64,000 nucleotides of DNA from the NCBI RefSeq assembly GCF_031323975.1, contig NZ_JAVIWS010000001.1, positions 3,906,001-3,970,000 on the forward strand, read 5' to 3'. This DNA comes from Escherichia ruysiae. Its GTDB lineage: Bacteria; Pseudomonadota; Gammaproteobacteria; Enterobacterales; Enterobacteriaceae. The notes beneath the pieces are model-generated. The model saw nothing but the letters and a program-made list of their open reading frames with translations. It made no database searches and was not told the origin of the DNA. Of this stretch, positions 46,551-57,893 are shown piece after piece (the stretch's first letter is position 1; each line of letters opens with the position of its first letter). A program made the translations under genes and the position numbers.

Positions 46551-47927
46551 GTGAAAAACGCGTCAACCGTATCGGAAGATACTGCGTCGAATCAAGAACC
46601 GACGCTTCATCGGGGATTACATAACCGTCATATTCAGCTAATTGCGCTGGGTGGCGCCATTGGTACTGGTCTGTTTCTTGGCATTGGTCCGGCGATTCAG
46701 ATGGCGGGGCCGGCTGTATTGCTGGGCTACGGCGTTGCCGGGATCATCGCTTTCCTGATTATGCGCCAGCTCGGCGAGATGGTGGTCGAAGAGCCGGTAT
46801 CTGGTTCGTTTGCCCATTTTGCCTATAAATACTGGGGACCGTTTGCGGGCTTCCTCTCCGGCTGGAACTACTGGGTGATGTTCGTGCTGGTAGGAATGGC
46901 TGAACTGACGGCTGCGGGTATCTATATGCAGTACTGGTTCCCGGATGTTCCAACGTGGATTTGGGCTGCCGCCTTCTTTATTATCATCAACGCCGTTAAC
47001 CTGGTGAACGTGCGCTTATATGGCGAAACCGAGTTCTGGTTTGCGCTGATTAAAGTGCTGGCGATTATCGGCATGATCGGTTTTGGCCTGTGGCTACTGT
47101 TCTCTGGTCACGGCGGCGAGAAAGCCAGTATCGACAACCTCTGGCGCTACGGCGGTTTCTTTGCCACCGGCTGGAATGGGCTGATTTTGTCGCTGGCGGT
47201 GATTATGTTCTCCTTCGGCGGTCTGGAGCTGATTGGGATTACTGCGGCTGAAGCGCGCGATCCAGAAAAAAGCATCCCTAAAGCAGTGAATCAGGTCGTG
47301 TATCGCATCCTGCTGTTTTATATCGGTTCACTGGTGGTTTTACTGGCGCTCTACCCGTGGGTGGAAGTGAAATCCAACAGTAGCCCGTTTGTGATGATTT
47401 TCCATAATCTCGACAGCAACGTGGTAGCTTCTGCGCTGAACTTCGTCATTCTGGTGGCGTCGCTGTCAGTGTATAACAGCGGAGTTTACTCCAACAGCCG
47501 GATGCTGTTTGGCCTTTCCGTCCAGGGGAATGCGCCGAAGTTTTTGACTCGCGTAAGCCGTCGCGGTGTTCCGATTAACTCGCTGATGCTTTCCGGAGCG
47601 ATCACTTCGCTGGTGGTGTTAATCAACTATCTGCTGCCGCAAAAAGCGTTTGGTCTGCTGATGGCGCTGGTGGTAGCAACGCTGCTGTTGAACTGGATTA
47701 TGATCTGCCTGGCGCACCTGCGTTTTCGTGCGGCGATGCGACGTCAGGGGCGTGAAACCCGCTTCAAAGCTCTGATGTATCCGTTTGGCAACTATCTTTG
47801 CATTGCCTTTCTCGGCATGATTTTGCTGCTGATGTGCACAATAGATGATATGCGCTTGTCAGCGATCCTACTGCCGGTGTGGATTGTGTTCCTGTTTGTG
47901 GCGTTTAAAACGCTGCGTCGGAAATAA
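46551..47927 (+). CDS. pheP: Phenylalanine-specific permease
   Basis: PheP (458 aa) is a 12-helix amino acid permease of the APC family importing phenylalanine with protons. It opens with a polar N-terminus and then the family motif HIQLIALGGAIGTGLFLGIG. The start is GTG 46551, well placed after AGGGGAAAG. The 243-bp upstream gap holds a REP pair and its promoter; TyrR control is known in E. coli but no clean TyrR box was identified by eye. Confidence 0.98.
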   Translation: MKNASTVSEDTASNQEPTLHRGLHNRHIQLIALGGAIGTGLFLGIGPAIQMAGPAVLLGYGVAGIIAFLIMRQLGEMVVEEPVSGSFAHFAYKYWGPFAGFLSGWNYWVMFVLVGMAELTAAGIYMQYWFPDVPTWIWAAAFFIIINAVNLVNVRLYGETEFWFALIKVLAIIGMIGFGLWLLFSGHGGEKASIDNLWRYGGFFATGWNGLILSLAVIMFSFGGLELIGITAAEARDPEKSIPKAVNQVVYRILLFYIGSLVVLLALYPWVEVKSNSSPFVMIFHNLDSNVVASALNFVILVASLSVYNSGVYSNSRMLFGLSVQGNAPKFLTRVSRRGVPINSLMLSGAITSLVVLINYLLPQKAFGLLMALVVATLLLNWIMICLAHLRFRAAMRRQGRETRFKALMYPFGNYLCIAFLGMILLLMCTIDDMRLSAILLPVWIVFLFVAFKTLRRK

Positions 47928-47958
47928 GGCATTCACGCTACATCCGACAAAACGATGT

Positions 47959-47992
47959 CCGCTCTCATCCATTCGATGAGAGCGGTTTTTTT
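47959..47992 (+). terminator. pheP terminator, bidirectional with ybdG
   Basis: CCGCTCTCATC / GATGAGAGCGG is an 11-bp perfect stem with a 5-nt loop followed by seven T. It lies 3 nt before the ybdG stop and could also end that transcript. Confidence 0.93.
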
Positions 47993-47994
47993 AA

Positions 47995-49290
<1,296 letters not shown>

Positions 49291-49353
49291 TTATGCAAAT
49301 CAGGAAAATCTGATGTGAAATAGCCGGGAACAGTTCCCGGCTATAAAGGAGAA

Positions 49354-50007
49354 TTACACTTCAGTTAAGGTGATACTTTGCGGCAGACGAGATTTTGGCA
49401 GGGTAGCGTTAAAATCTTCCACGCTGTGATGGCCTACCGGTACGACCACCAGACTGGTGTAACCTTTCTCTTTCAAACCAAATTCTTCATCGAGGATCGC
49501 CGCGTCAAAACCTTCGATTGGCACCGCGTCCAGACCCAGTGCCGCAACGCCCAGCAGGAAGTTACCGACGTTGAGATAAACCTGTTTTGCCATCCACTCT
49601 GCATCATCATGCAGATCTTTACGGTGCATATCGGCGAAGAACTTACGGCCTTTATCGTTCGCCGCTTTGGCTTCCGGCGTGGCAAAGCGACCATCGGCAT
49701 CTTCCTGGTCAACAACCAGCTTCAGCCAGGCATCGTCCATTGCGGTTTTCGCGCAGAACACCACGACGTGCGAGGCATCAAGTATTTTACGTTCGTTGAA
49801 CACGTAATTGTCGGCGGCGGATTTAGCGACACGCGCTTTACCTTCTTCCGTGCTGGCCACAATAAAATGCCATGGCTGGGAGTTGGTGCTGGATGGGCTG
49901 TACTGCAACAGGGTTTTGATCTGCTCGGCTTGTTCCGGGGTAAGTTTTTTGCTGGCATCAAATGCCTTAGTGGAATGACGCTTTAGGGCGACAGAAATGA
50001 TATCCAT
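49354..50007 (-). CDS. nfsB: Oxygen-insensitive NAD(P)H nitroreductase
   Basis: NfsB (NfnB), 217 residues, an FMN homodimer that reduces nitrofurans, nitroaromatics and quinones by two electrons; also a dihydropteridine reductase. Landmarks: FMN-binding [14 protein letters not shown] at the N-terminus, [14 protein letters not shown], and the C-terminal [21 protein letters not shown]. Single gene with GGAG ribosome site. No inactivating change is seen. Confidence 0.98.
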   Translation of the reverse strand: MDIISVALKRHSTKAFDASKKLTPEQAEQIKTLLQYSPSSTNSQPWHFIVASTEEGKARVAKSAADNYVFNERKILDASHVVVFCAKTAMDDAWLKLVVDQEDADGRFATPEAKAANDKGRKFFADMHRKDLHDDAEWMAKQVYLNVGNFLLGVAALGLDAVPIEGFDAAILDEEFGLKEKGYTSLVVVPVGHHSVEDFNATLPKSRLPQSITLTEV

Positions 50008-50099
50008 AAAGACTCCTTGTGAAAGATGTTTGTGTGCCAGCAGATTACAAGGATCGAAGTAAAATGGTAAGCGAGAAAAATGCGCTATAGATTTCCGCT

Positions 50100-50468
50100 T
50101 TAGTCTGGACGTACTCTTTTTTGATCGCGTTTAGCCAGGCCATCAACCACTAAGTTCCACGAATCGTTAATCAGATCGCTGAGCAACGATTCAGAGATTT
50201 CGTCGCCGGGATACACCGAAATCCAGTGCTTTTTATTCATGTGATACCCAGGCTTAATGCTCGGGTATATTTGCTGATTTAACAGGGATTTTTGTGGATC
50301 GGACTTCAGATTGATAAAGGGGACGCCGCGCAGTTCTGACGACAGCATAAAAATCTTGCCGCCAATTTTAAAAACATCGAACTCCGGGCCAAAAGGCCAG
50401 CAAAGCTCGACAAAGGGTAACTCAAGAGCCAGGCGTTTCGCCGTTTCGTGCAGTGATTGCTTATCCAT
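50100..50468 (-). CDS. ybdF: YbdF, MmcQ/YjbR-family protein
   Basis: A 122-residue cytoplasmic protein of the MmcQ/YjbR (DUF419) family, with the characteristic [19 protein letters not shown] and [17 protein letters not shown] stretches. The fold is CyaY-like and DNA binding has been suggested for the family, but no function is known for YbdF. It is followed at 52 nt on the same strand side by the independent nfsB promoter region. Confidence 0.92.
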   Translation of the reverse strand: MDKQSLHETAKRLALELPFVELCWPFGPEFDVFKIGGKIFMLSSELRGVPFINLKSDPQKSLLNQQIYPSIKPGYHMNKKHWISVYPGDEISESLLSDLINDSWNLVVDGLAKRDQKRVRPD

Positions 50469-50532
50469 AAACGTTCCTTTAGGCGAAGGAGAATAAGCAA
50501 AGTATGCCGCGAAGTTCGGCGATAATCGACGT

Positions 50533-50781
50533 TTAATCCGCTAGCGAGAACCAGCGTCGCCAGATAAAGCGCAGAACAAAATACTCAATAGCGCCCAGCA
50601 CTAAAAACCATAGGCAAAATAACAACGTGTAAAGCTGACTCAGATCCATCAGATGGAACGTGGCCATCAGTTTCTGTGCCAGCGTCAGCCCCAGCGCAGG
50701 GGCGGGCAGCAGCAGGCAAGAGAGAAAAGCCATCAGCAAAATGCCTGCTGCTGCGGTCAAGGTTTCTAAGGGGTGTTTCAT
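50533..50781 (-). CDS. ybdJ: YbdJ, small inner-membrane protein (DUF1158)
   Basis: An 82-residue protein with two hydrophobic segments (about 10-28 and 48-70) and a basic C-terminus ([11 protein letters not shown]), of family DUF1158. It lies 65 nt downstream of ybdK on the same strand and may be co-transcribed. Function unknown. Confidence 0.9.
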   Translation of the reverse strand: MKHPLETLTAAAGILLMAFLSCLLLPAPALGLTLAQKLMATFHLMDLSQLYTLLFCLWFLVLGAIEYFVLRFIWRRWFSLAD

Positions 50782-50846
50782 AACATTGTTAAATGTAAGT
50801 TAAAACACCATTGTCGGGGATATTTCTGCGTAACGCAATTCTCCGC

Positions 50847-51974
<1,128 letters not shown>

Positions 51975-52381
51975 TTATGTTGGCGTTTTCATTCCAGTAT
52001 AGAAGTGTCAGCGGCAGGGCGAGATGCGGAAGTTCTGGAATGTTTCTTTTTTTGGTGATGGTGAACTGATTGCTACTGAAGCAATTTGGCTACTTTTGCA
52101 ATGTGACAAGTAGCGGCAGAGCTGGCTGGCGGCGAAGAATTTTGACGATTGGGGCGTGCAGAAAAAAACTGGCTCAGCTTCGGTTGATCAAATGAGTAGT
52201 GTGAGAAGTCCGGAACAGGATTTACTGTATAAATAAACAGGTATTTTGCTAAGGAAGGGTAAGATAACAGCGGGTGCCTGAAGCTTTCCGGTTTCAGGTT
52301 TACTCTGAGGTCTGGAAAGATGAAGCCCCAGGAGATATTTCTATCAACCCTGGGGCTGCCACTCCAAACCCAACAATTTGG

Positions 52382-52570
52382 ATGGTAGTCCCTTCTTCGC
52401 ATGGAGGCAATATAAACATGCTGACGAAATATGCCCTTGTGGCGGTCATGGTGCTGTGTTTAACAGTGCTGGGATTTACGCTTCTGGTCGGAGACTCGCT
52501 GTGTGAGTTCACCGTAAAGGAACGTAATATTGAGTTTAAGGCTGTTCTCGCTTACGAACCGAAGAAGTAG
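52382..52570 (+). CDS. MokE-like in-frame extension of HokE, copy 1
   Basis: ATG 52382 opens a frame continuous with hokE, giving a 62-residue protein whose last 50 residues are HokE (extra residues [12 protein letters not shown]). In hok systems a mok frame overlapping hok couples hok translation and is the target of the Sok antisense RNA. The frame stays open further upstream to a GTG at 52274, so the exact mok start is uncertain. Confidence 0.45.
   Translation: MVVPSSHGGNINMLTKYALVAVMVLCLTVLGFTLLVGDSLCEFTVKERNIEFKAVLAYEPKK
52418..52570 (+). CDS. hokE: HokE type I toxin, copy 1
   Basis: A 50-residue single-helix membrane toxin: [20 protein letters not shown] then [16 protein letters not shown], ending YEPKK. 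Hok peptides insert into the inner membrane and collapse the potential; the conserved Cys and the CEFTV/AYE motif are present. ATG 52418 follows TGGAGGCAATATAAAC. It differs from copy 2 by Met for Ile at residue 11. In K-12 the single hokE locus is disturbed by a nearby IS186; here there is no insertion sequence. Confidence 0.93.
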   Translation: MLTKYALVAVMVLCLTVLGFTLLVGDSLCEFTVKERNIEFKAVLAYEPKK

Positions 52571-52640
52571 CCGTTGTGCGGGGAGCAATCCCCGCATATC
52601 CGGTTGTCAGGTCAGAGTGGTAAGGCACCTGCTTTACACT

Positions 52641-52671
52641 TTCGCCCGCAGTCAGTGATGGCTGCGGGCGA
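52641..52671 (+). terminator. hokE copy 1 3' hairpin
   Basis: TTCGCCCGCAG / CTGCGGGCGA forms a long GC stem about 70 nt past the hokE stop. In hok mRNAs a 3' hairpin stabilises the transcript and its tail folds back on the 5' end. Confidence 0.65.
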
Positions 52672-52882
52672 TCTCGTTTTAAGGCCATGATGAGTTGTAT
52701 TAGCAGAAGTCCGGAACAGGATTTGCTGTATAAATAAACAGATATTTTGCTAAGGAAGGGTAAGATAACAGCGGGTGCCTGAAGCTTTCCGGTTTCAGGT
52801 TTACTCTGAGGTCTGGAAAGATGAAGCCCCAGGAGATATTTCTATCAACCCTGGGGCTGCCACTCCAAACCAGACAATTTGG

Positions 52883-53071
52883 ATGGTAGTCCCTTCTTCG
52901 CATGGAGGCAATATAAACATGCTGACGAAATATGCCCTTGTGGCGGTCATAGTACTGTGTTTAACAGTGCTGGGATTTACGCTTCTGGTCGGAGACTCGC
53001 TGTGTGAGTTCACCGTAAAGGAACGTAATATTGAGTTTAAGGCTGTTCTCGCTTACGAACCGAAGAAGTAG
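52883..53071 (+). CDS. MokE-like in-frame extension of HokE, copy 2
   Basis: ATG 52883 opens the same 62-residue frame as in copy 1. Further upstream in the open frame a Pro codon in copy 1 is Gln here (near 52872), outside this minimal extension. Start choice is uncertain for the same reason. Confidence 0.45.
   Translation: MVVPSSHGGNINMLTKYALVAVIVLCLTVLGFTLLVGDSLCEFTVKERNIEFKAVLAYEPKK
52919..53071 (+). CDS. hokE: HokE type I toxin, copy 2
   Basis: A 50-residue toxin identical to copy 1 except Ile at residue 11 ([20 protein letters not shown]), which is the residue recalled for K-12 HokE. Leader, ribosome site and 3' hairpin (53142-53172) are as in copy 1. If each unit also makes its own Sok RNA, the pair can cross-regulate because the leaders are almost identical. 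Confidence 0.93.
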   Translation: MLTKYALVAVIVLCLTVLGFTLLVGDSLCEFTVKERNIEFKAVLAYEPKK

Positions 53072-53141
53072 CCGTTGTGCGGGGAGCAATCCCCGCATAT
53101 CCGGTTGTCAGGTCAGAGTGGTAAGGCACCTGCTTTACACT

Positions 53142-53172
53142 TTCGCCCGCAGTCAGTGATGGCTGCGGGCGA
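53142..53172 (+). terminator. hokE copy 2 3' hairpin
   Basis: Same stem as 52641-52671. Being close to the entD stop it may also limit transcription out of entD on the other strand. Confidence 0.6.
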
Positions 53173-53192
53173 ATCGTACCAGATGTTGTCAA

Positions 53193-53822
53193 TTAATCGT
53201 GTTGGCACAGAGTTATGACTATTTTTTCTTTTATCTGCCAGTGCACAGCAAACATCTCATTCTCACGATGAATGATGACCTGCTGTTTATTCCAGCTAAT
53301 TATCTGATAGTCCAGAAAACCTGCATCAGTTTGGATCTCACTTGCCTTAAATGCGCTCTCTTTGGCGGAAAATGCCAGTGTCAGCGCCAGAGAAAAGGCT
53401 AAACCGCAGTCTGCGAGTCGCTCGTGTTCTGCTGGTGTAATAATGTTGTCTGTCAATTCGGTCGCTGTTTGCGCAGAAAAAATTTCTTCGATATCAACGC
53501 CAATCGGTTGACGGGAAACCACGGTTAATGCCGTAGTCCCGCAGTGGCTAATACTGCCGTATACCTCCGCAGGCCACACCGGTTGGCGTAGCTCGCCGAT
53601 TGCGGGCACACATTTATAGCCATATTCCCGCAAGGCATAAACAGCAGCGATCCGTCCGGCTAAATGCTCTGTTTTACGTTTACGTCCAGCGTGTTGCAGT
53701 TGTGCGTAGTGTGGCAGCCAGAGTAAATCCTGCTCGCGAAAACTCACCGGATCGAACTCAACAAAATGCAGCGTATGTCCGGCAAAGGGGAGGGAGGTAT
53801 GCGTAGTTTTCATGTCGACCAT
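53193..53822 (-). CDS. entD: EntD, enterobactin 4'-phosphopantetheinyl transferase
   Basis: EntD (209 aa from MVDMKTTHTS at 53822) attaches phosphopantetheine to the carrier domains of EntB and EntF. Family motifs: VYGSISHCGTTAL, GVDIEEIFS with the magnesium ligands, and LAFSAKESAFKA. The frame runs 40 codons further upstream, but that part translates a REP element and has no support; a start at MKTT (53813) is also possible. It is downstream of fepA with a REP pair between, and relies on the fepA promoter. Confidence 0.96.
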   Translation of the reverse strand: MVDMKTTHTSLPFAGHTLHFVEFDPVSFREQDLLWLPHYAQLQHAGRKRKTEHLAGRIAAVYALREYGYKCVPAIGELRQPVWPAEVYGSISHCGTTALTVVSRQPIGVDIEEIFSAQTATELTDNIITPAEHERLADCGLAFSLALTLAFSAKESAFKASEIQTDAGFLDYQIISWNKQQVIIHRENEMFAVHWQIKEKIVITLCQHD

Positions 53823-53850
53823 ATTAGAGACTGATGACAAACGCAAAACT

Positions 53851-53949
53851 GCCTGTTGCGCTGCGCTTATCAGGCCTACGTGATCCTGCAATATATTGAA
53901 TTGGCAAGATTTTGTAGGCCGGATAAGGCGTTCACGCCGCATCCGGCAT
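53851..53949. repeat. REP pair (BIME) between fepA and entD
   Basis: Two opposed REP units, about 53851-53879 (TTATCAGGCCTAC end) and 53913-53949 (AGGCCGGATAAGGCGTTCAC, then GCCGCATCCGGC), sit within the fepA-entD operon. They probably lower entD expression relative to fepA by stopping or processing the transcript. Confidence 0.88.
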
Positions 53950-53986
53950 GAACGACGCGCACTTTGTCAACAATCTGACGTTAGCA

Positions 53987-56227
53987 TCAGAAGTGAGTGT
54001 TTACGCTCATATACCACGTACGTCCCGGCTCGTTATAGGTATACGCACCGGCACCGGCAATATAGTTGGCTCCTGCCAAATCACCTGTGGTCTGGGCATT
54101 ACCCGCACGCCACAAACGCTTGTCGAACAGGTTGTCCACGCCGCCGGTCAGACTGACGTTCTTCGTCACATCCCAGGTCGCGCTCAGGCCAACAATGCTG
54201 TACGGACTGATTTCTTTGGTTTCCGGCCCAACCGCTGGCTGGCCTTTGTAGTTGTACTTCTTCGGTTGCTGCTTGCCGTACCAGGTGAAGGTTGTTTGCA
54301 TCGACAAATCTTCCCGCGCCTGCCAGCTCAGCGTTGAGTTCAACGTATATTCCGGGATGATCGACAAACGGTCGCCCGTGGTTTTGTTTTCACTCTTCAG
54401 CATATAAGTGATGTTGTTGGTCCACATCACCGTTTCGCTAACCGGTACGTTTAACGATCCTTCCAGACCTTCAACCACCGCTTTCGGTACATTATCCCAC
54501 TGATAGAGGTCAGTGCCGACTGCGTTTTGCCCTACAGCCACATAGCCCGCTTCAATCTTATTGCGATAATCGTTACGGAACCAGGTGACGCCCGCCAGCC
54601 AGCCGTCGCGTTTGAACTCCAGACCAATCTCCTTGTTGATACTGGTTTCCGCTTTCAGGTCATCATTACCTTGCAGATAGCAGCCGCCCGCGCTGGCATA
54701 GCAACCCTGACCTTTACTGTAGAGAATGTAGTTCGGGTTAGTCTGGTACAGACTCGGCGCTTTATAAGCACGGGCAATGCCCATTTTCAGCGTGAAGTCA
54801 TCGCCTAAACCTTGCGATATGTTCAGCGCCGGGCTCCAGTTATTGCCGACTATACTGTGATGATCGAAACGCAGCCCCGGTGTCACGATGGTGCTGTCAG
54901 TCAGCTCCATGTTGTTTTCGGCAAACAGCGAGAAAATTTCTGCTTTTGAATACGGGCTACGGTCGGTGGCACTCACACCATCAATAGCACCGCCGGTATT
55001 CGTCCCGGTTAGCGCCTGGGTGTTGGAACTCAAGTCCTTCATCCGCTGCTGATTCCACTCCGTACCCAGCGTCAGCGTCTGGTTAACGAGGAAATCAATC
55101 GGCAGGTTAACTTCGCTGTGCAGCATCACGTCATCGAGATCAATATCGACGAAATCCTGCGTCGCTTTTTCGTTAAATTTCCCTTCGGTGCCGCCCGCCA
55201 GACCTTCCGGAATACGCGAGTTACGGGTATGTTCGTACTGCACCCAGTTGCTGGTGGTCACGCCGTTATCCCAGCCACCGTTCCAGGTCAGTGAGTAATT
55301 CTGGCGATACAGACGGTTGGTTTCATCGCCGTATTTAGAGCGGGTATAAGCGTCGGAGTTGGTGTTCTGGGTATCGCCTGCATACAGGTTGCCCTGGCGG
55401 CTGTAACCCGCTTCCAGTTCGAGTGATTGCAGAGGCGCGAAGTCCCAGCGCACCACGCCATTAATATCTTTGTTGATCACCCCTTCGCGCCCGGCTGGTA
55501 ACGTCGTGGCATACGTTCCGGCACGCGCGGACTGATGACCCTGGTTGATATCCCACGCGTCAGCCTGGGTTTTGTCGAGGTTGCCATACAAGCGGAAGCT
55601 GAATTCGTCGCCCAGCGGACCGGTCAGGCTGAAGTTGGTGCGTTTGGTGGCACCTTCCTCTTTATGTTCTGGCGCATTGAAATAAGCGTCCCAGGAACCG
55701 TGCCACTCACCACTGCCTTTTTTGGTAATGATGTTAACCACGCCGCCCGCCGCGCCGTTGCCATAACGTGCAGCCGCCGGACCACGCAGAACTTCAATTC
55801 GTTCAATCATCTCCGGCGGCACCCAGGAGGTATCACCACGGGTATCGCGCTCGCCGCGCCAGCCCTGACGCACCGAGTTACGGCTGCTGACCGGTTTGCC
55901 GTCAATTAAAATCAGCGTGTTTTCCGGCCCCATGCCGCGAATATCAATCTGGCGGTTATTACCGCGCTGACCACTGGTGGAGTTACCGGTCAGGTTAACG
56001 CCTGGCATGGTACGGATGATCTCCGATACATCGCGGGCAACCGGATTTTTGCGGATTTCATCTGCGGTGATGGTCGAAACGCCAGGCGCCTGCAAGTTCT
56101 GCTCGGCGGCGGTAACGACAATGGTATCGTCATGTGAAACAGGGGGATCGTTTGGCTCTTGTGCCTGCGCTACCCCATAAATCCCCAGGTTGACCAACAA
56201 GGCCAGGGAATGAATCTTCTTGTTCAT
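53987..56227 (-). CDS. fepA: FepA, ferric enterobactin outer-membrane receptor
   Basis: FepA (746 aa) is the TonB-dependent receptor for ferric enterobactin and for colicins B and D. Signal peptide MNKKIHSLALLVNLGIYGVA(QA) to residue 22; TonB box DDTIVVTAA near residue 12 of the mature chain; plug domain to about 150 with GQRGNNRQIDIRGMGPENT; 22-strand barrel ending in the terminal F of NTHF. ATG 56225-56227 is the conventional start. It faces fes across the Fur-controlled region. Confidence 0.98.
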   Translation of the reverse strand: MNKKIHSLALLVNLGIYGVAQAQEPNDPPVSHDDTIVVTAAEQNLQAPGVSTITADEIRKNPVARDVSEIIRTMPGVNLTGNSTSGQRGNNRQIDIRGMGPENTLILIDGKPVSSRNSVRQGWRGERDTRGDTSWVPPEMIERIEVLRGPAAARYGNGAAGGVVNIITKKGSGEWHGSWDAYFNAPEHKEEGATKRTNFSLTGPLGDEFSFRLYGNLDKTQADAWDINQGHQSARAGTYATTLPAGREGVINKDINGVVRWDFAPLQSLELEAGYSRQGNLYAGDTQNTNSDAYTRSKYGDETNRLYRQNYSLTWNGGWDNGVTTSNWVQYEHTRNSRIPEGLAGGTEGKFNEKATQDFVDIDLDDVMLHSEVNLPIDFLVNQTLTLGTEWNQQRMKDLSSNTQALTGTNTGGAIDGVSATDRSPYSKAEIFSLFAENNMELTDSTIVTPGLRFDHHSIVGNNWSPALNISQGLGDDFTLKMGIARAYKAPSLYQTNPNYILYSKGQGCYASAGGCYLQGNDDLKAETSINKEIGLEFKRDGWLAGVTWFRNDYRNKIEAGYVAVGQNAVGTDLYQWDNVPKAVVEGLEGSLNVPVSETVMWTNNITYMLKSENKTTGDRLSIIPEYTLNSTLSWQAREDLSMQTTFTWYGKQQPKKYNYKGQPAVGPETKEISPYSIVGLSATWDVTKNVSLTGGVDNLFDKRLWRAGNAQTTGDLAGANYIAGAGAYTYNEPGRTWYMSVNTHF

Positions 56228-56384
56228 TGTTTTATTCCTGCATTTTTGCCACGAATTGCAACTGTCGGGCATGGTCGTCATCAGCATGACGCATCCCGCT
56301 ACCGCGAAAACCTTTGATCCTGAAAGACACGCAGTGCAGTTGGTTAATTAATGTCCGCGCTTGACATGGCGCGCCAATACGCTA

Positions 56385-56431
56385 TTGCAAATGCAAATAG
56401 TTATCAATAATATTATCAATATATTTCTGCA
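56385..56431. promoter_or_regulatory. Fur box cluster, fepA-fes divergent promoters
   Basis: An AT-rich stretch with repeated GATAAT-like hexamers in both directions (TTATCAATAATATTATCAAT at 56401-56420, flanked by GCAAATGCAAATAG) lies midway between fepA and fes. This is where Fur is known to repress both transcripts in E. coli under iron sufficiency; exact box limits were not resolved by eye. Confidence 0.82.
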
Positions 56432-56469
56432 ATCAATGAAAAATTGCACAGTAAACATGGGGTTATGGT

Positions 56470-57672
56470 GTGACGGTGTTAAATGTGGGAAATGAGAGCT
56501 GGTGGCAGTCGAAACATGGCCCGGAATGGCAGCGTCTGAATGACGAAATGTTTGAGGTCACTTTCTGGTGGCGTGATCCCCAAGGTTCTGAAGACCGCTC
56601 GACGGTGAAGCGCGTATGGGTTTACATCACTGGCGTTACCGATCACCATCAGAACAGCCAGCCCCAGTCGATGCAGCGCATTGCAGGCACCGACGTCTGG
56701 CAGTGGACGACACAACTCAATGCTAACTGGCGCGGCAGTTACTGTTTTATTCCCACCGAACGCGATGACATTTTTTCTGCACCATCACCCGATCGCCTCG
56801 AATTACGCGAAGGTTGGCGAAAACTATTACCCCAGGCGATAGCCGATCCGCTGAATCCGCAAAGCTGGAAAGGAGGGCGAGGGCACGCTGTTTCCGCACT
56901 CGAAATGCCGCAAGCGCCGCAGCAACCCGGCTGGGATTGTCCGCAAGCCCCCGCTAACTCAGCGAAAGAAATAACCTGGAAAAGTGAACGGTTGGGAAAT
57001 TCACGTCGTGTATGGATTTTTACCACCGGCGATACGCCAGTCGAGGAGCGTCCGTTAGCTATTCTGCTCGATGGTGAATTTTGGGCGCAAAGTATGCCCG
57101 TCTGGCCTGCGTTGACTTCGCTGACCCGTCGTCAGCAGCTTCCTCCCGCCGTGTATGTGTTGATTGACGCCATCGACACCGCGCACCGTGCCCGCGAACT
57201 GCCGTGTAATGCGGATTTCTGGCTGGCAGTACAGCAAGAGTTACTGCCGCTGGTGAAAACGATCGCTCCTTTTAGCGATCGTGCCGATCGCACAGTGGTC
57301 GCCGGGCAAAGTTTTGGTGGGCTTTCCGCGCTGTATGCCGGATTGCACTGGCCTGAACGCTTTGGCTGTGTATTAAGCCAGTCAGGATCGTACTGGTGGC
57401 CGCATCGGGGCGGTCAGCAAGAGGGCGTGTTACTTGAACAGCTTAAAACTGGCGAAGTTAGCGCCGAAGGTCTGCGCATTGTTCTGGAGGCGGGGATTCG
57501 TGAGCCGCTGATCATGCGAGCCAATCAGGCGCTGTATGCGCAACTATATCCCATAAAAGAATCCATTTTCTGGCGTCAGGTTGACGGCGGACATGATGCG
57601 CTTTGTTGGCGCGGTGGCTTGATGCAGGGGCTAATTGACCTCTGGCAACCGCTTTTCCATGACAGGAGTTGA
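56470..57672 (+). CDS. fes: Fes, enterochelin esterase
   Basis: Fes (400 aa) hydrolyses the trilactone of ferric enterobactin in the cytoplasm to free iron. N-terminal immunoglobulin-like domain (about 1-150), then an alpha/beta hydrolase with nucleophile serine in VVAGQSFGGLSALY and the catalytic histidine in DGGHDALCW. The start is GTG 56470; the ATG at 56465 is followed by a stop. First gene of fes-ybdZ-entF-fepE. ybdZ starts 2 nt later. Confidence 0.97.
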   Translation: MTVLNVGNESWWQSKHGPEWQRLNDEMFEVTFWWRDPQGSEDRSTVKRVWVYITGVTDHHQNSQPQSMQRIAGTDVWQWTTQLNANWRGSYCFIPTERDDIFSAPSPDRLELREGWRKLLPQAIADPLNPQSWKGGRGHAVSALEMPQAPQQPGWDCPQAPANSAKEITWKSERLGNSRRVWIFTTGDTPVEERPLAILLDGEFWAQSMPVWPALTSLTRRQQLPPAVYVLIDAIDTAHRARELPCNADFWLAVQQELLPLVKTIAPFSDRADRTVVAGQSFGGLSALYAGLHWPERFGCVLSQSGSYWWPHRGGQQEGVLLEQLKTGEVSAEGLRIVLEAGIREPLIMRANQALYAQLYPIKESIFWRQVDGGHDALCWRGGLMQGLIDLWQPLFHDRS

Positions 57673-57674
57673 AT

Positions 57675-57893
57675 ATGGCATTCAGTAATCCCTTCGATGA
57701 TCCGCAGGGCGTGTTTTACATTTTGCGCAATGCGCAGGGGCAATTCAGTCTGTGGCCGCAACAGTGCGCGTTACCGGCAGACTGGGATGTTGTGTGTCAG
57801 CCGCAGTCACAGGCGTCCTGCCAGCAGTGGCTGGAAGCCCACTGGCGTACTCTGACACCGGCGAATTTTACCCAGCAGCAGGAGGCGCAATGA
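57675..57893 (+). CDS. ybdZ: YbdZ, MbtH-like protein
   Basis: A 72-residue MbtH-family protein with the conserved NPFDDPQG, FSLWPQQ...LPADWDVV and CQQWLEAHW signature. MbtH proteins bind the adenylation domain of the partner synthetase and raise its activity; here the partner is EntF, encoded next with a 4-nt ATGA overlap. The start ATG 57675 has AGGAGTTG before it, inside the fes stop region. Confidence 0.97.
   Translation: MAFSNPFDDPQGVFYILRNAQGQFSLWPQQCALPADWDVVCQPQSQASCQQWLEAHWRTLTPANFTQQQEAQ

Larger units (their letters stand above)
52204..52671. repeat. hokE tandem duplication, unit 1
   Basis: 468 bp that recur at 52705-53172 with six substitutions counted by eye (one near 52225, one near 52242, two near 52371, two near 52451). 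The period is 501 bp with a 33-bp unique spacer. Each unit contains a full hok-type gene with leader and 3' hairpin. Confidence 0.93.
52705..53172. repeat. hokE tandem duplication, unit 2
   Basis: Second unit of the duplication described at 52204-52671. It ends 20 nt before the entD stop codon on the opposite strand. Confidence 0.93.

Noticed and set aside
52300..52410. Exact Sok antisense gene on the minus strand of each hokE unit
   Set aside because: Expected by analogy with hok-sok, but no minus-strand -35/-10 pair and terminator could be placed with confidence, so it is not listed as a feature.
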